Shown: piece after piece, positions 25,985-59,689 of the stretch
Layout: each line of letters begins with the position of its first letter
Numbering within the stretch: the stretch's first letter is position 1
Source of the DNA: Doris montereyensis
Lineage: Eukaryota > Mollusca > Gastropoda > Nudibranchia > Dorididae
DNA length: 64,000 bases
Direction of reading: 5' to 3'
NCBI GenBank assembly: GCA_037039925.1
Contig: JAXRKP010000842.1
Location: forward strand, 69,501 to 133,500
The notes under the pieces: generated by a model
Seen by the model: only the letters and a program-made list of their open reading frames with translations
Told to the model about the DNA's origin: nothing
Database searches by the model: none
Made by a program: the position numbers and the translations under genes

Positions 25985-27970
25985 CAGCTACTCTCACTGC
26001 ACATGTTGGTTTATTGTAAAAACTTTTAATGGCTTCTATTAAATTTTGCTCTACATTGTGTTCTTTTAAGGAATGCCATACGCGCCCCTCCTCACAGCGT
26101 CAAATGCCTTTTCTAAGTCAATAAAACACAGGTGCAAGTCAATGTTTCTCTCAAAGAAATTTTCTATTATTTGTCTAATTGTAAATATGTGATCTTATTC
26201 ACTTCTTCCTGATCTAAATCTACTCTGGTGTTCTTCAATCTGATCCTCTATTCTTTTCCTTAGTCTCATTTCCAGAATCCTGGCATTGGCATACATTTTT
26301 CCTGGTACGCTAAGTAGTGATATCCCTCTATAGTTTGAACATTCCATAGTTGATCCTTTCTTGTGTGTTGGTACTACCGTTCCCTTATTCCAATTCCAGT
26401 CGTCTGGCATCTGTTTGGACTTCCATGCTTGTTGACATATTGCATGTAGTAGTTTGTCTGCCTCTATCCCTTGGTTTTTAGTCATTTCTGGATAAATTTG
26501 ATCTGCTCCTGGGGCTTTTCCTAATTTCACTTTTCTTATATAGTTGTTTGAAGTTCTTCCATTGAGATATATACATCTTCAGCTGTCTCATCTGAATTAC
26601 TTGTTACTCTTACTAATTGATCTTTACTGCTTGTTTCATTATTATGTTCTGGAGGGATTATGTAATTGTTGAAAATGCTTTCTTCACGTTTCCATGATTT
26701 CGCTATCTCCTTTCATTATTTCTCCTTTGGTGTTCATTGAACATGCTTTGGTCTTTCTCATGCTCTTTATTACTCCCCAGAACAGCTTTTGATTTCCTTG
26801 ATAGCTTTCTTGAAGTCTTTGTCCAAACTCTTCCCACTCTTCCTGTTTTGCTTTCCTAATTTCCTCTTTGGTGATAGTTCTTTTACTCACGTAATCTATC
26901 CTATCCTCTGGTCTCTTTGTTTGCAAGTATTTCTTCCAGGCATCTTTCTTTTCTTTGATCTTAGTCTTGACATTCTCATTCCACCATGCTGTTCTTTTCC
27001 TATCTCCTTTAATTTGTTTCCTACCACATACCCCTTCAGTACAACTGAGGAGTGTTTCTTTATATATTTGCCTCTTTTCTTCTATTGTGCTTTCCTTCAG
27101 ATCCATCTGTCTTTCACTGATAGATCTTTTTATCCTGGACTGGTATATCTGTTGTACTATTGGTTTATTTAGTTCTTTTATTTTGAGTTTAGTAGCTTTC
27201 TTCTCTTTCCTTTTCTGTTTGTTTTCTTCAGTTAATAATATCATTTTGGCTATCGCTAGGTGATGATCACTAAATATTTCAGCTCCTCTGCTTACTCTAG
27301 CATCCATTGTACTGTAAAAAAAGGGAGTTGCTAACTATTACGTAGTCTATGATTTACTTTTCACACCTGTCTTCATTTAGTCTTGTGTATTTGTGGATAT
27401 CTTTATGAGGAAAATATGTGTTAGCTATTTTCATGTTATTCTTTAGGCAAAAATCTATTAGTCTCTCTCCATTTGGAGAAGTGTTGTCTTTCCTTCTTTA
27501 CCTATTACTCCTCCTGACATTTCTATATTGTTGCGTACTCTAGCGTTTAAATCTCCTAAAACCGTTAATTCCTGTTTGGGTTTGAGACTCTCTGCAGCCC
27601 TTTGTAAATCGTTTTCGAAGATATCTTTTTTCTTCTTTGGTGGCATCTTCGTTTGGTCCATAAGCTATTAATAATTTAATTTCTCTTCCTTTTGGTTTAA
27701 TATTTACCTCTAATAACCGTGGGCTTACAAATTTCCAACTTTCTAGTAGCATTTCTTGCCTTTTTATGCATTAGGAGGCCTTCTCCTGCTCTAGCTCTAT
27801 CTTTGACATCTACTCCTGAGAAGATTAAAGTATGATTTGGTCCTACATTTTCTATTCCTTGTCTTTTTCTTTCTTTCTTTAATAGCCAAAATATCTACTT
27901 TGAATTTTTCCAATTCTTCAGCTAACTCTAACTCCTTTCCATTAATTGCCCTAACATTCCATGTTCCAAA
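25985..27970 (-). mobile_element. Non-LTR retrotransposon fragment: endonuclease and partial reverse transcriptase
   Basis: Read on the - strand from 27970. First an APE-type endonuclease N-terminus (NVRAINGKELELAEELEKFK), then IKLLIAYGPNED, VLGDLNARVRNN and SDHHLAIAKMIL (the SDH box near 27270). Next is a Lys/Glu-rich linker, then the reverse-transcriptase start KLGKAPGADQIYPE, KGSTMECSNYRGISLLSVPG, HQSRFRSGRS and, in other frames, FIDLEKAFD-like and FYNKPTCAVRVAGN. It stops before the YADD box, so both the catalytic box and the 3' end are missing. Many frameshifts and stops; dead. It is bounded on both sides by the inverted arms. Confidence 0.88.
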
Positions 27971-28065
27971 AAATCACAGTCCGTGTTCTTTTCCAGAGTC
28001 GTCTTCGAAAGTTCAAGGCGGGTATATCATTATCATTGTTGTATATATTACTTTGAATCAGGTTG

Positions 28066-28404
28066 TTTTGGATAAGCAGGGGATTAGCCCACTGTGCCCT
28101 AGGTAGATGGTGGGGCTGCCACCTTGAGGACCCCTACCAGGCCTTATTTTTTGTTAGGGTTAATTCCCTTAGCCTTTAGTCATTCAAGACAAGCATGCAA
28201 GGCAGCAGGTTATTTTCTGTCAGGGTTAACTCCCTTAGCCTTTGGTCAGTCAAGACCGGCCTGAAAGGCAGCAGGTTGTTTTCTTTCAGGGTTAACTCCC
28301 TTAGTCTTTGGTCAGCCAAGACCCGCCTGCAAGGCAGCAGGAGATTCGTGGAGGGCGGGATCATCTACTCCCCGTACAGGTGCTTACCTGTCCACTGCCC
28401 GGGC
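28066..28404. repeat. Right arm of the inverted-repeat structure
   Basis: The reverse complement of the left arms: TTTTGGATAAGCAGGGGATT, GTCAGGGTTAACTCCCTTAG (repeated three times) and TGCTTACCTGTCCACTGCCC at the outer end. Confidence 0.87.
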
Positions 28405-29935
28405 TCTTTTACCACAATCTTCTTTTCTCAACGACGAACTGCACAATAGGTTACTGGGTGCAAGGTGACATCAAGTACCGATGCAGTACTTAGGTTAGGT
28501 GGACTTTTCATTGCATATCTAATGACCGGAAGTGAAGGAATGAGTAACAATAACAATAAATAGTTTCGTGGACCGCAGTTAAAACAATCTTATTTCCCCC
28601 AATCTATTAAAATACTGATTTGACCCAAGAATGTATTTGCTAAAAACCTAAAGCAGGCTATTTGAAATCTATCTGTGAAATATGGCTTTTGTGGGTGCAG
28701 TAGTTCCTGAGATTAGAGCGGTCAAAGTTTGAGATGTACAGCTTTATATAAAGAGATTATAGAGCTCCATATCAATGGCATTATTAAACGAATTAATCTA
28801 GAGTAAAAATGCCCGACCACTAGCCATGTCGGACCACTTTCCAGAATTTCCCTAATGGGGTATATGCAAAGGCGATAGCGGTCACGTGACGTGCATGGAA
28901 GAAGATGTCGATTTTGTTCTACGTTGATATTATTCTTTCGCTCTGAGTGAGTTCCTTCGATAAATGTTGTTAAGGCATTGTGCTGCTTTTAAATGTTTAA
29001 GTTTAAACTCATCTGACCTGGAGGAGTGTAATAAAACCTGCGATTTTGAAAGTGGGTTGCATGTGTCAAGAGACTGAGACTAGATCTAGATTTCGAGTAC
29101 ACGAAGTACGGTGTTTTATGTTCTCTGCCCCTTGATGAAGGTGCCCTCCAGTATCAAAACGTTAGTGGTAGTGGTAGGTCGATTTGGTGCGTTTTGTTTC
29201 ATTGCAGGTTGAAGGAAACTAGATCTAAATCTCGTAGTTCTGATTTGTAATCATAAAATAACATGACCTATTATCGTATTAGTAGTATTAGATCTAATCT
29301 CTCATTTGGAACTTCCCTAGCTCATCAGAATGTTCACCTAAGGTCATGACCATATTGCCCGCACCATACCCGGGTCAAGGTCTACGGAACTTAAAGGGGT
29401 GGGGGGTGCAGCTCTGCCACAAAGACAAGGCTGTGGTAAGATAGCTTTGTATCCTACTAGTACTACATGTACTACCACCACTACATACTGTGTCACTACA
29501 TGTACTGTGATGGGTAAAAGTGTCCACGTGAACGACACTAACACATTTCCCCTCATTCTTATCTTTGGTGCTAAAAGTACAACTTACAGTTACATGTTAT
29601 AATGGGTAATACATGTACAAATTATATATACAGATACAACAATGGGGCAAGGTCTATTTGGGTGACAGGTCAAGCCTGGTGGACCCATTTCCAACAGATT
29701 CTTCATATTAATTGTACCCCTCATAAAAGGTTTTTTATTGTGTTCTTTCTTCTTCAATGTGAGATGTTGAAACTAAGATGAGCGCATTACTGAATCCATC
29801 CATGGGAACCGCTTTCTTCATCATTTAAAACATCCACTACTTTTCTCTCCTCTCTCTGTCTACCTTTCAATTTCAAATCTGTCACACAATATTCTTTTAT
29901 CGGGGATGCGAGCTGTGGGTGATCAAACAATCAAA
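28405..29935. other. No gene seen
   Basis: No supported coding frame. At 29124-29165 there is a CTTGATGAAGG...AAAACGTTAG motif resembling the ends of Penelope-like elements, but no further element sequence. Confidence 0.55.
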
Positions 29936-30020
29936 GTTAATAATAATAATAACAACAACAACAACAACAACAATAATAATAATAATAATAATAACAAAAC
30001 AACAACAATAATAATAAAAG
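29936..30020. repeat. (AAT)n/(AAC)n microsatellite
   Basis: Mixed AAT and AAC triplets, about 85 bases. Confidence 0.92.
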
Positions 30021-31790
30021 AATAAGATTAAGACCTTATGATGAGAATAAAAGAATTGCACGAATGTTCCTAGTAGTAATCCTAGCGCACATGAAATGAA
30101 AGTTAGAAGACTTTATAATTGAGGAGAGAAACAAATACACAAGCACATTATGCACTACTGACACCACTGTCTAGATGAACTAGATTTAGATCTAGACTAA
30201 TAGTTATACTAATACTAAGTGATTTAGGCCAGGCCTTGTTTGGCACGATGAACTGAGCGATGTGTGTGTCTTCACCACTTTGAATGACGTAATCAGTTGA
30301 TGTGTCCGTTTTTTCTATTCAATTTTATAGGCACCTCTGTCGTAATTTGCTTGATTGAGCCTTTTCCCCCTGAATCCATATTGCTTTAGGTTTAGTAGAA
30401 GTGTAAAGGCTTAAGCTACGAAAGGAGATTCTTGGCATCTGATATGATGACGAGCGACTGGTTGAGTTTTGTCGATTGTCTTGGGAATCTTTAATGTGTA
30501 ACTATTTGAAGTTTTTGTACATGTATGACGATCGTCAAAACAATAAATTTCTCGTCCAGTACCCACGGCGACATCGGCAGTCAAAAAGTGCCATTGCTGT
30601 TCATTCAGTACTGCCATGATGGGTGTGGTTAGTGCGTAAAGTGTGTGCATTCACTGTTCAACTGTTCCAATCCAAGTATCGACTAAGCACGGACGAGGTA
30701 GACTTGGACCAATATATAATAGCATTCATAGTCGATGTATAATAAAAGTCGATATTGTTAATGTAACACAAACGTGGTGGATTTCGAAAACCGCGTGGAA
30801 TTAGTCATGATCGATACAGAACATGCCGTCTAAATAGTAGTATTCACCCGATTAAGCTATTGTTTTCTACTATTTGGGCGACTTGACTGTACTGTCACCT
30901 AAATAGACACACTTCCCATACAATAACTCAAATAAATGATTGGTCGCTTACACCTGTGATCTTCAAAGAAACCCGGTATAAAATCCAGCTCCGTTGGCTG
31001 GTGGAAGTGGAAGATAATTAGTTGGTTTTTTTCTCCGTTTGCGGCATGTCTTCATATTCGCGTTGTGTAACAAATAACATTGCAAGCATGTACATGTACA
31101 TTGTGTTATTTACACAGCATCTGTGGAACAAAGGCAACGTGTAGTTTTGTAAGGAACTATTTACAATGACAACGTTTTGGCTGTTTCATTAAAATTAAGA
31201 CCGTCCACCATAAGGAATGACATGAGGGTGAAGTAAGGAGGAAACACCTGTAAAAGGGATTCAAAGACAGTTTGAAGAACAAACTTCTCAAGGGTCCATA
31301 CTGAGAGTAATTAATAACTGAAGCATCATAATCACACATTTTGATCATTTTTAAGGTCCCCCCTCCCCCTCCCACAACAAAGAACATTAGATACACAAAA
31401 AATAAAAACAAAGATGAGTCAAAATAAAGACTTAAAATCTTGGACAGGTAGATGTATTGTAATTGTATGTAGTTTATTTTGTCTCTGCTGTTAAAACATT
31501 CATAAAACACTTTATTGGTATAAGAGATTTATGTATTATAAAACATCAAAGATTTAAATGCAGGTACATAACTGAAAAAAATAATTTGGTTGTGGCGAAA
31601 AGTCCACTGCCTCTATCACCATGACTGAGGCCAGTCCCTTCGAGGTATAAGTTAGCGATGCTTGCAAGAGTGCTAGAGTGGCTCAGTGAAGATGTGACCA
31701 ACCACCGTCCTGTCCTCTCACCTGTGTGCTACTGCTAGATGTGCTAAGTGAGTATTGTCAATATTAATGTTTGAATTTGTGCGCCGTTTT
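30021..31790. other. No supported gene; one weak ORF at 30411-30650 (-)
   Basis: A 79-codon - strand frame (MAVLNEQQWHFLTADVAVGT in its middle) has fairly balanced composition but no splice context and no family that I recognise. The remainder is AT-rich and without structure. Confidence 0.5.
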
Positions 31791-31791
31791 T

Positions 31792-32325
31792 CGGGATACG
31801 ACTGGAGCTTGTATCTGGCACTGATGAGATTGTAATAACATTTTGTATCAGACTCTATCTGGCACTGATGAGATTGTAATAACATTTTGTATTTCTGGCA
31901 CTGATGAGATTGACATTTTGTATCAGACTCTATCTGGCACTGATGAGATTGTAATAACATTTGTATCAGACTCTGTCTGGACTGATGAATTCTAATCATT
32001 TTGTATCAGACTCATCTGGATGATGAGATTGTAATAACATTTTGTATCAGACTCTATCTGGCACTGATGAGATTGTAATAACATTTTGTATCAGACTCTA
32101 TCTGGCACTGATGAGATTGTAATAATTTTGTATCAGACTCTGTCTGGCACTGATGAGATTGTAATAACATTTTGTATCAGACTCTATCTGGCACTGATGA
32201 GATTGTAATAACATTTTGTATCAGACTCTATCTGGCACTGATGAGATTGTAATAACATTTTGTATCAGACTCTATCTGGCACTGATGAGAGATAACATTA
32301 ATTTTGTATCAGACTCAATCTTAAC
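31792..32325. repeat. 44-bp minisatellite
   Basis: The unit is TCTGGCACTGATGAGATTGT + AATAACATTTTGTATCAGAC + TCTA. About 12 units, several with internal deletions. Confidence 0.92.
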
Positions 32326-32777
32326 AAGATCATAACAAACATACATAATAAAAACATATATTTTAGTTGATTAAAAAATGATCGACATCATATAACGTTA
32401 TACTTTTTAAAACAATAACAACGACAACAACAACAACAAAAGTTCTGATTTGCGTAAACTTTTAAGTTTAAGCATTTTACGTCACTGTGATTGCACGAGA
32501 AAATCGTGAGTCGTAACCCAGAGTTTCACTAGTGTCTCCCAATAACAGGCAAGTTCAGTGTTTTCAGTTTTCACACTGAGTTTGAGGAAGTCACCTCGTC
32601 ACTGCCCTATATGTTTAGGTCAAAATCTAATTTAGATTAATAATAATAATAATAAAAAAGATCAACTGGGTCCTTGGCAATGGCGGCCGCAATTTGTTGC
32701 TTTAAAACAACTGCTGTACGATCTTCTTATATTTATAAATTTCATAATGTCGTTGGAAATATTAACATAGCCCCGGG
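32326..32777. other. DCTPP1 3' flank, no other feature
   Basis: It contains short (AAC)n (about 32415-32440) and (AAT)n (about 32637-32655) tracts. The DCTPP1 3' UTR should lie here; I do not see a canonical AATAAA on the - strand close to the stop that stands out. Confidence 0.5.
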
Positions 32778-53880
<21,103 letters not shown>

Positions 53881-53885
53881 GTTAC

Positions 53886-56395
53886 AAGCCCAGATCTATA
53901 CTCTTATCTCTAACAATACGAGCCCTGATCTATACTCTAACTCTAACATTACGAGCCTAATCTATGCTCTTAACTCTAACAATACGATCTCTGATCTATA
54001 CTCTAACATTACGAGCCCTCTATATCTATACTCTTAACTCTAACACGATACGATCTCTGATCTATACTCTAACAATACGAGCCCTGATTTATACTCTAAC
54101 AATACGAGCCCTTATCTATACTCTAACAATACGAGCCCTGATCTTTACTACGAGCCCTTATCTATACTCTAACATTACGAGCCCTTATCTATACTCTAAC
54201 AATACGAATTTATACTCTAACAATACGAGCCCTGATTTATACTCTAACAATACGAGCCCTGATTTATACTCTAACAATACGAGCCCTGATTTATACTCTA
54301 ACAATACGAGCCCTGATCTATACTCTAACAGTATTATTAGCCCTTATCTATACTCTAACAATATTACGAGCCCTGATCTATACTCTAACAATAGCCCTTA
54401 TCTTTACTCGTAACTTAACATTACGAGCCCTGATCTATAGTCTCTACCATATTACGAGCCCTGATCTATACTCTAACAATACAAGCCCTTATCTATACTC
54501 TAACAATACGAGCCCTGATCTTTATACTCTAACATTACGAGCCCTTATCTATATTATGAGCCCTGATCTATACTCTCAAACTTATCTATACTCTAACAAT
54601 ACGAGCCCTTATCTATACTCTATAGCCTTATTTATACTCTAACAATACGAGCCCTGATTTATACTCTAACAATACGAGCCCTGATTTATACTCTAACAAT
54701 ACAAGCCCTGATCTATACTCTAACAATACAAGCCCTGATTTATACTCTAACAATACATTTATACTCCTGAGCCCTATATACTCTAACAATACGAGCCCTG
54801 ATATATACTCTAACAATACAAGCCCTGATTTATACTCTAACAATACGAGCCCTGATTTATACTCTAACAGTATTATTAGCACTTATCTATACTCTAACAA
54901 TATTATGAGCCCTGATCTATAGTCTAAATACAAGCCTTATCTATACTCTAACAATATTATGAGCCCTGATCTATAGTCTAACAGTATTATTAGCGCTTAT
55001 CTATACTCTAACAATACAAGCCCTGATCTATAGTCTAACAATATTATGATTATGAGCCCTGATCTATAGTCTTACCATATTATGAGCCCTGATCTATACT
55101 CAAACTCTACCAATACGAGCCCTGATCTATAGTCTAACAATGACCGCTGATCTATACTCTAACAATACAAGCTCTGATATACACTCTAACAATACAAGCC
55201 CTGATATACACTCTAAAAATACAAGCTCTGATATATACTCTAACAATACAAGCTCTGATATATACTCTAACAATACAAGCTCTGATATATACTCTAACAA
55301 TACAAGCTCTGATATATACTCTAACAATACAAGCTCCTGATATATACTCTAACAATACAAGCCTGATATAATACTCTAACAATATAAAGCCCTGATATAA
55401 TATACTCTAACAATACAAGCCCTGATATAAGCCCTATATAACAATACAAGCCCTGATATATACTCTAACAATACAAGCCCTGATATATAACTCTATACAT
55501 ACTCTACAATTAAAGCCCTGATATATACTCTAACAATACTGATATATACTCTAACAATACAAGCCCTGATATATACTCTAACAATACAAGCCCTGATATA
55601 TACTCTAACAATACAAGCCCTGATATATACTCTAACAATACAAGCCCTGATATATACTCTAACAATACAAGCTCCTGATATACTCTAACAATACAAACTC
55701 TGATATAATATACTCTAACAATACAAGCCCTGATATAATATACTCTAACAATACAGGCCCTGATATAATATACTCTAACAATATAAGCCCTGATATAATA
55801 TACTCTAACAATACAAGCCCTGATATAATATACTCTAACAATACAAGCCCTGATATAATATACTCTAACAATACAAGCCCTGATATATACTCTAACAATA
55901 CAAGCCCTGATATACACTCTAACAATACAAGCCCTGATATACCCTAACAATATATACTCTAACAATACAAGCCCTGATATACACTCTAACAATACAAACC
56001 CTGATATACACTCTAACAATACAAGCCCTGATATATACTCTAACAATACAAGCCCTGATATACACTCTAACAATACAAGCCCTGATATACACTCTAACAA
56101 TACAAGCCCTGATATACACTCTAACAATACAAGCCCTGATATATACTCTAACAATACAAGCCCTGATATACTCTAACAATACACGCCCTGATATACTCTA
56201 ACAATACACGCCCTGATATACTCTAACAATACAAGCCCTGATATATACTCTAACAATACAAGCCCTGATATATACTCCAATACAAGCCCTGATATATACT
56301 CTAACAATACAAGCCCTGATATACACTCTAACAATACAAGCCCTGATATATACTCTAACAATACAAGCCCTGATCTATACTATTACAAAATAGCT
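53886..56395. repeat. 27-bp satellite array, ~2.5 kb
   Basis: The unit is TATACTCTAACAATACAAGC + CCTGATA. The left part uses ACGAGCCCTGATCTA/TTTA and is irregular; the right part from about 55180 uses ACAAGCCCTGATATA and is more regular, with a 30-base ATAATA variant cluster at 55700-55870. The nine-codon period gives long frames on both strands (YSNNTSPDI on +, LLEYISGLV on -). Confidence 0.97.
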
Positions 56396-57026
56396 ACTGA
56401 TATCTGAAAACATGGAATGATGAAATGAGTTCCCCTACAGCCCTTATGATAATGTAGAACATCCATGGAAAAGAGGGTAGACTTCATTACATTATGAAGA
56501 AGGAAATAGATTTATTTACATATAATATTACGTACTACAAGAATATTGATACAAACATGTATATGAAGTATTTAAAGCATATGTCAAAAGTTAATGTCTG
56601 CAGCAAAAATTTTCCTGATTGAACAAAAGAAACAGATCCAGACTTCATATAAAAAACTGTAAAATAAAAATGACACAACCCCCCCCCCCCCCCAAAGAGA
56701 AAACAAAACAAACCAAAACAACTTCTAATCTCCTGACAAGTCCAGCATATGAATATGTTAGTGTAACTAGATGGCTTGATATAATACAACAGCAGCCATA
56801 ATGCAACCATATATCTACTACTACTAGCCAAAATTAAAATGACAATGCAACGGATTGATCAAACATTCATGTTCGTGAAAGCAAAAGCAAGCAGACCAAC
56901 TTAAAAGCGTAGAATATTATGTGTGTATTTCCTGTAGTCATTTCCAACTGTGTAATAATTATTATACTTAAAAAAATTATTTATTAACAAATTCGCTTTT
57001 TTTCTTTTTTTTAATGTCTCCTCCAG
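56396..57026. other. 5' flank or upstream intron of the paraoxonase gene
   Basis: No coding frame supported. A C run lies at 56680-56693. The end (TTTTTTCTTTTTTTTAATGTCTCCTCCAG, 57001-57026) is a good polypyrimidine tract with AG, so the ORF that follows probably lies in an exon preceded by a 5' exon elsewhere. Confidence 0.6.
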
Positions 57027-57041
57027 AATGTAATCAAGTGT

Positions 57042-58190
57042 ATGGGGAGCAAGACCCCCCAAAAAAGAGGGATGGTTCTGAAAGCTTTGGGTATCGCCTT
57101 CACTGGCATATGCCTTGCCTTTCTGCTATATACTGTTCATTTTATGGATTTCCACCGTCAGTATGACAAACACCATCCTGGCACATGCACACACATTGAG
57201 GGGATTAACTTTGGTTCAGAGGATATCGAAGTTCTTAGCGATGGCCTTGCGTTCATCACGTCCGGTGTAGCCCTACACAATCCCTTCCAAACCTATTATG
57301 ACTTCATGGAGAAAAATAAGGTAAAGGGACGCGTGTACACATTGGACCTTAACAGGCCTGAGGCCTCTTTAACAGAACTGAAACTCCGAGACGCCTTGAG
57401 TTTCAACCCAGACACCTTCAAACCTCATGGCTTAAGTCTTCTAGAAGACAAGGTCGATGGTGAACACCTACTCTATATCATCAATCACGTTCTTGGAGAT
57501 TCAGACCGCATCGAAAAGTTTAGGTACATGCCAGACACTCAGGAACTTGTGCACCTGAAATCATTCAGCAGCGACTTGCTTGGCATAACCAACGATATTG
57601 TCGCCACATCGGAAGACTACTTTTACATCGCAAATTCCATGTACTATAACGCAGGGATCATGGCCTTTCTTGAATTCTCCTTCAACTTGCCATTGGGTAA
57701 CCTGCTGTATTTTGACGGGTCCAAATTCACCATCATGTCATCAGGCCTGGCCGGACCAAACGGCATGGCTTTATCGCGGGACGGAAGACACATGTATTTG
57801 GCCACATCTAAAAACAAGGGAATTGCAGTCTTTGAGCATTATCCAAACAACAGTTTGCACCTGGTGCAACATGTCATTTCGGAATCCCTAACGGACAATC
57901 TCCATATATCACAGGATGGGAGACAAATCTTTGCAGGAATGCAGCCTGTTTCATGGAAGATTCTCTACCACATGGTCGACCCTGCACAGCCATCGCCGTC
58001 AAGGGTAGTATCCTACCCCTTGAAAGAAGGAAAGATTGTGGAAGATCAAGCCCGTGAACTATTTTATGACAACGGAGATCTCATTTCCGCATCTTCCATA
58101 GGCGTGGTGTACAAGGATAAATTGTTTGTTGGCTCTTTACTAGATAAACTGGTTGTGTGTGACTTACCTCAAGCAGGTGTCAAAACTTAA
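57042..58190 (+). CDS. Paraoxonase/arylesterase-like protein, membrane-anchored, single ORF
   Basis: A 382-residue six-bladed beta-propeller calcium hydrolase of the PON family (lactonase/arylesterase). Residues 13-33 (LKALGIAFTGICLAFLLYTV) are a signal-anchor helix. The calcium ligands of PON1 (Glu53, Asp54, Asn168, Asp169, Asn224, Asp269, Asn270) have counterparts at Glu60-Asp61, Asn184-Asp185 (LGITNDIVA), Asn240 (GPNG) and Asp285-Asn286 (TDNLHIS). The catalytic His pair matches His129 (FKPHGLS) and His149 (IINHV), and the disulfide Cys42-Cys353 matches Cys49 and Cys373. Length is close to vertebrate PONs (about 355) plus a longer N-terminus. The frame is open from the acceptor AG at 57025-57026 to the ATG, so an upstream exon could add residues; the ATG at codon 11 has a better -3 base. 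Vertebrate PON genes have many exons; here the whole propeller is one exon. Which PON paralogue it is cannot be said. Confidence 0.95.
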   Translation: MGSKTPQKRGMVLKALGIAFTGICLAFLLYTVHFMDFHRQYDKHHPGTCTHIEGINFGSEDIEVLSDGLAFITSGVALHNPFQTYYDFMEKNKVKGRVYTLDLNRPEASLTELKLRDALSFNPDTFKPHGLSLLEDKVDGEHLLYIINHVLGDSDRIEKFRYMPDTQELVHLKSFSSDLLGITNDIVATSEDYFYIANSMYYNAGIMAFLEFSFNLPLGNLLYFDGSKFTIMSSGLAGPNGMALSRDGRHMYLATSKNKGIAVFEHYPNNSLHLVQHVISESLTDNLHISQDGRQIFAGMQPVSWKILYHMVDPAQPSPSRVVSYPLKEGKIVEDQARELFYDNGDLISASSIGVVYKDKLFVGSLLDKLVVCDLPQAGVKT

Positions 58191-58363
58191 AGACTCGGAT
58201 GGGTGCTGAGATAATTTCAGCACAACAAGTAATTTAATAAGAACAAACTCAAATTGAAAGTCACTTATCATGAACCACGAAAGGTAAATGCAAAATACAC
58301 CGCAAACAATCGCAGTAAGCATAATACATGGATTAAATGTTATATTTGATATTATGCAGACAT

Positions 58364-58369
58364 AATAAA
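58364..58369 (+). promoter_or_regulatory. Polyadenylation signal of the paraoxonase-like gene
   Basis: AATAAA about 175 bases after the stop codon; a plausible 3' end. Confidence 0.5.
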
Positions 58370-58555
58370 CAGACAATTGATAACAAAAATCTTTACCTGT
58401 ATAAAAAAAAAAAACCCTGAAAAAAGAAGAAAACCAGAGAAGAGTTGCACACATTGGTGCAGAATAGCAATAACTGACGGCTCTTTATTGATGGCCTGTG
58501 CTCCACAGGGAGCTGAGAGGCAAAGAGAAACCTGTAAAAAAAAAAAAAGGGGGGG

Positions 58556-58860
58556 GCCCGCCACTGGGTGGCCCAGAAGCAAGGTTCCCAAAGCCTCTTA
58601 ACCAAAAGGTTGTGGATTTGTGTCAGACAGTATTCTCATTTACCCCCCCCCCCCAAATAAAACCCATTCCTGCCGGCCCAGGTAGGTGGATCGACACCTG
58701 GTCCCATTAGAGGAGGACCATAACATTAATCACAAGGAAGTTTCATGTGCAGATCACAAAACTATGTACATGTTAAAGATCCCTTGACTGTTTACACAGG
58801 CAAGTCTGGGCAAAATTAAAAACTGCTACCAAAAACCCTTTGAGACATTCCCCCGCTGAT
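58556..58860 (+). mobile_element. SINE family 2 copy
   Basis: The diverged head (GGGTGGCCCAGAAGCAAGGT, CCTCTTAACCAAAAGGTTGT), then GGCCCAGGTAGGTGGATCGA, ATGTGCAGATCACAAAACTA and AAAGATCCCTTGACTGTTTA match the full copy at 33310. The tail is lost. Confidence 0.85.
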
Positions 58861-59689
58861 TTTCATTTATAAATATAACCTTTGACCTGTTTAAAATTCA
58901 GTCTGCCACTTGGACTGTCTCGGGTGTCTCTGCCCTTTGACAATCATCGATCTCATGGTTTGTACTACACTCTGCAAGCATATTTCTATTACGCCAAGTC
59001 TGTTTCCAGCAAAGATTCAGTCGTACACTTTTAAGATATCTGATCTCATAGTTCTCATTGTATGTATTATTTATCCTTTTATGTAATTTCTATCTTATTA
59101 ATATTATACCATCTACAAAATAATCATTCATTTATTTCTGAAATGTTATGAAAATTGTGGCTACAACTACAACAGTTTCCAAAAGGACAAATAAAGATTA
59201 TCTTATCTTCTCTTTATTTGAATTTGAAGAGAAGAATATCAGAGCTTTCAAATTCCAACACAAAGGATGTTAATGCTGAACTTTTCTAGCAATGTACCAC
59301 CTACTTTTAACCAAAGGCATCAAGCTTTTCTTTCAATTTTTAACATATTTTCAGTTCCGTTGACTTACTTTCAGGCCGAATATTTATGCAGACTAAAGAC
59401 CAGCTAAATCAGCACTCATTTCAAATCAAAATTCAGGTGGATTTGAGAACAAATGAAGTGCATGATACACATCTTGGTCACTGATACTTGTTATTTACAT
59501 CAGGATGATTTCAATTGGAATTTCTCCGTATTTGACAATAAAGAACAATATGTTTTGAATTTTCATCAATTCCTCTGAAGTTCACTCTGTATGCTACATG
59601 TATTAACTGTTATATTGAAAGTTCAGAAAATCAAAACTGGCTGAAAACTCATGTTTCACACAAAACAGTTTACCACACTTTTTTTGTTG
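58861..59689. other. Intergenic, no gene seen
   Basis: AT-rich sequence without supported coding frames or tandem repeats. Confidence 0.6.

Noticed and set aside
30411..30650. Possible exon (79 codons, - strand)
   Set aside because: Composition is not unreasonable, but there is no recognisable family, splice site pair or neighbour exon; kept only as a remark.
31792..32325. Tandem hammerhead ribozymes (unit contains CTGATGAG)
   Set aside because: The 44-bp unit lacks the GAAAC box and a pairing stem II, so the resemblance ends at eight bases.
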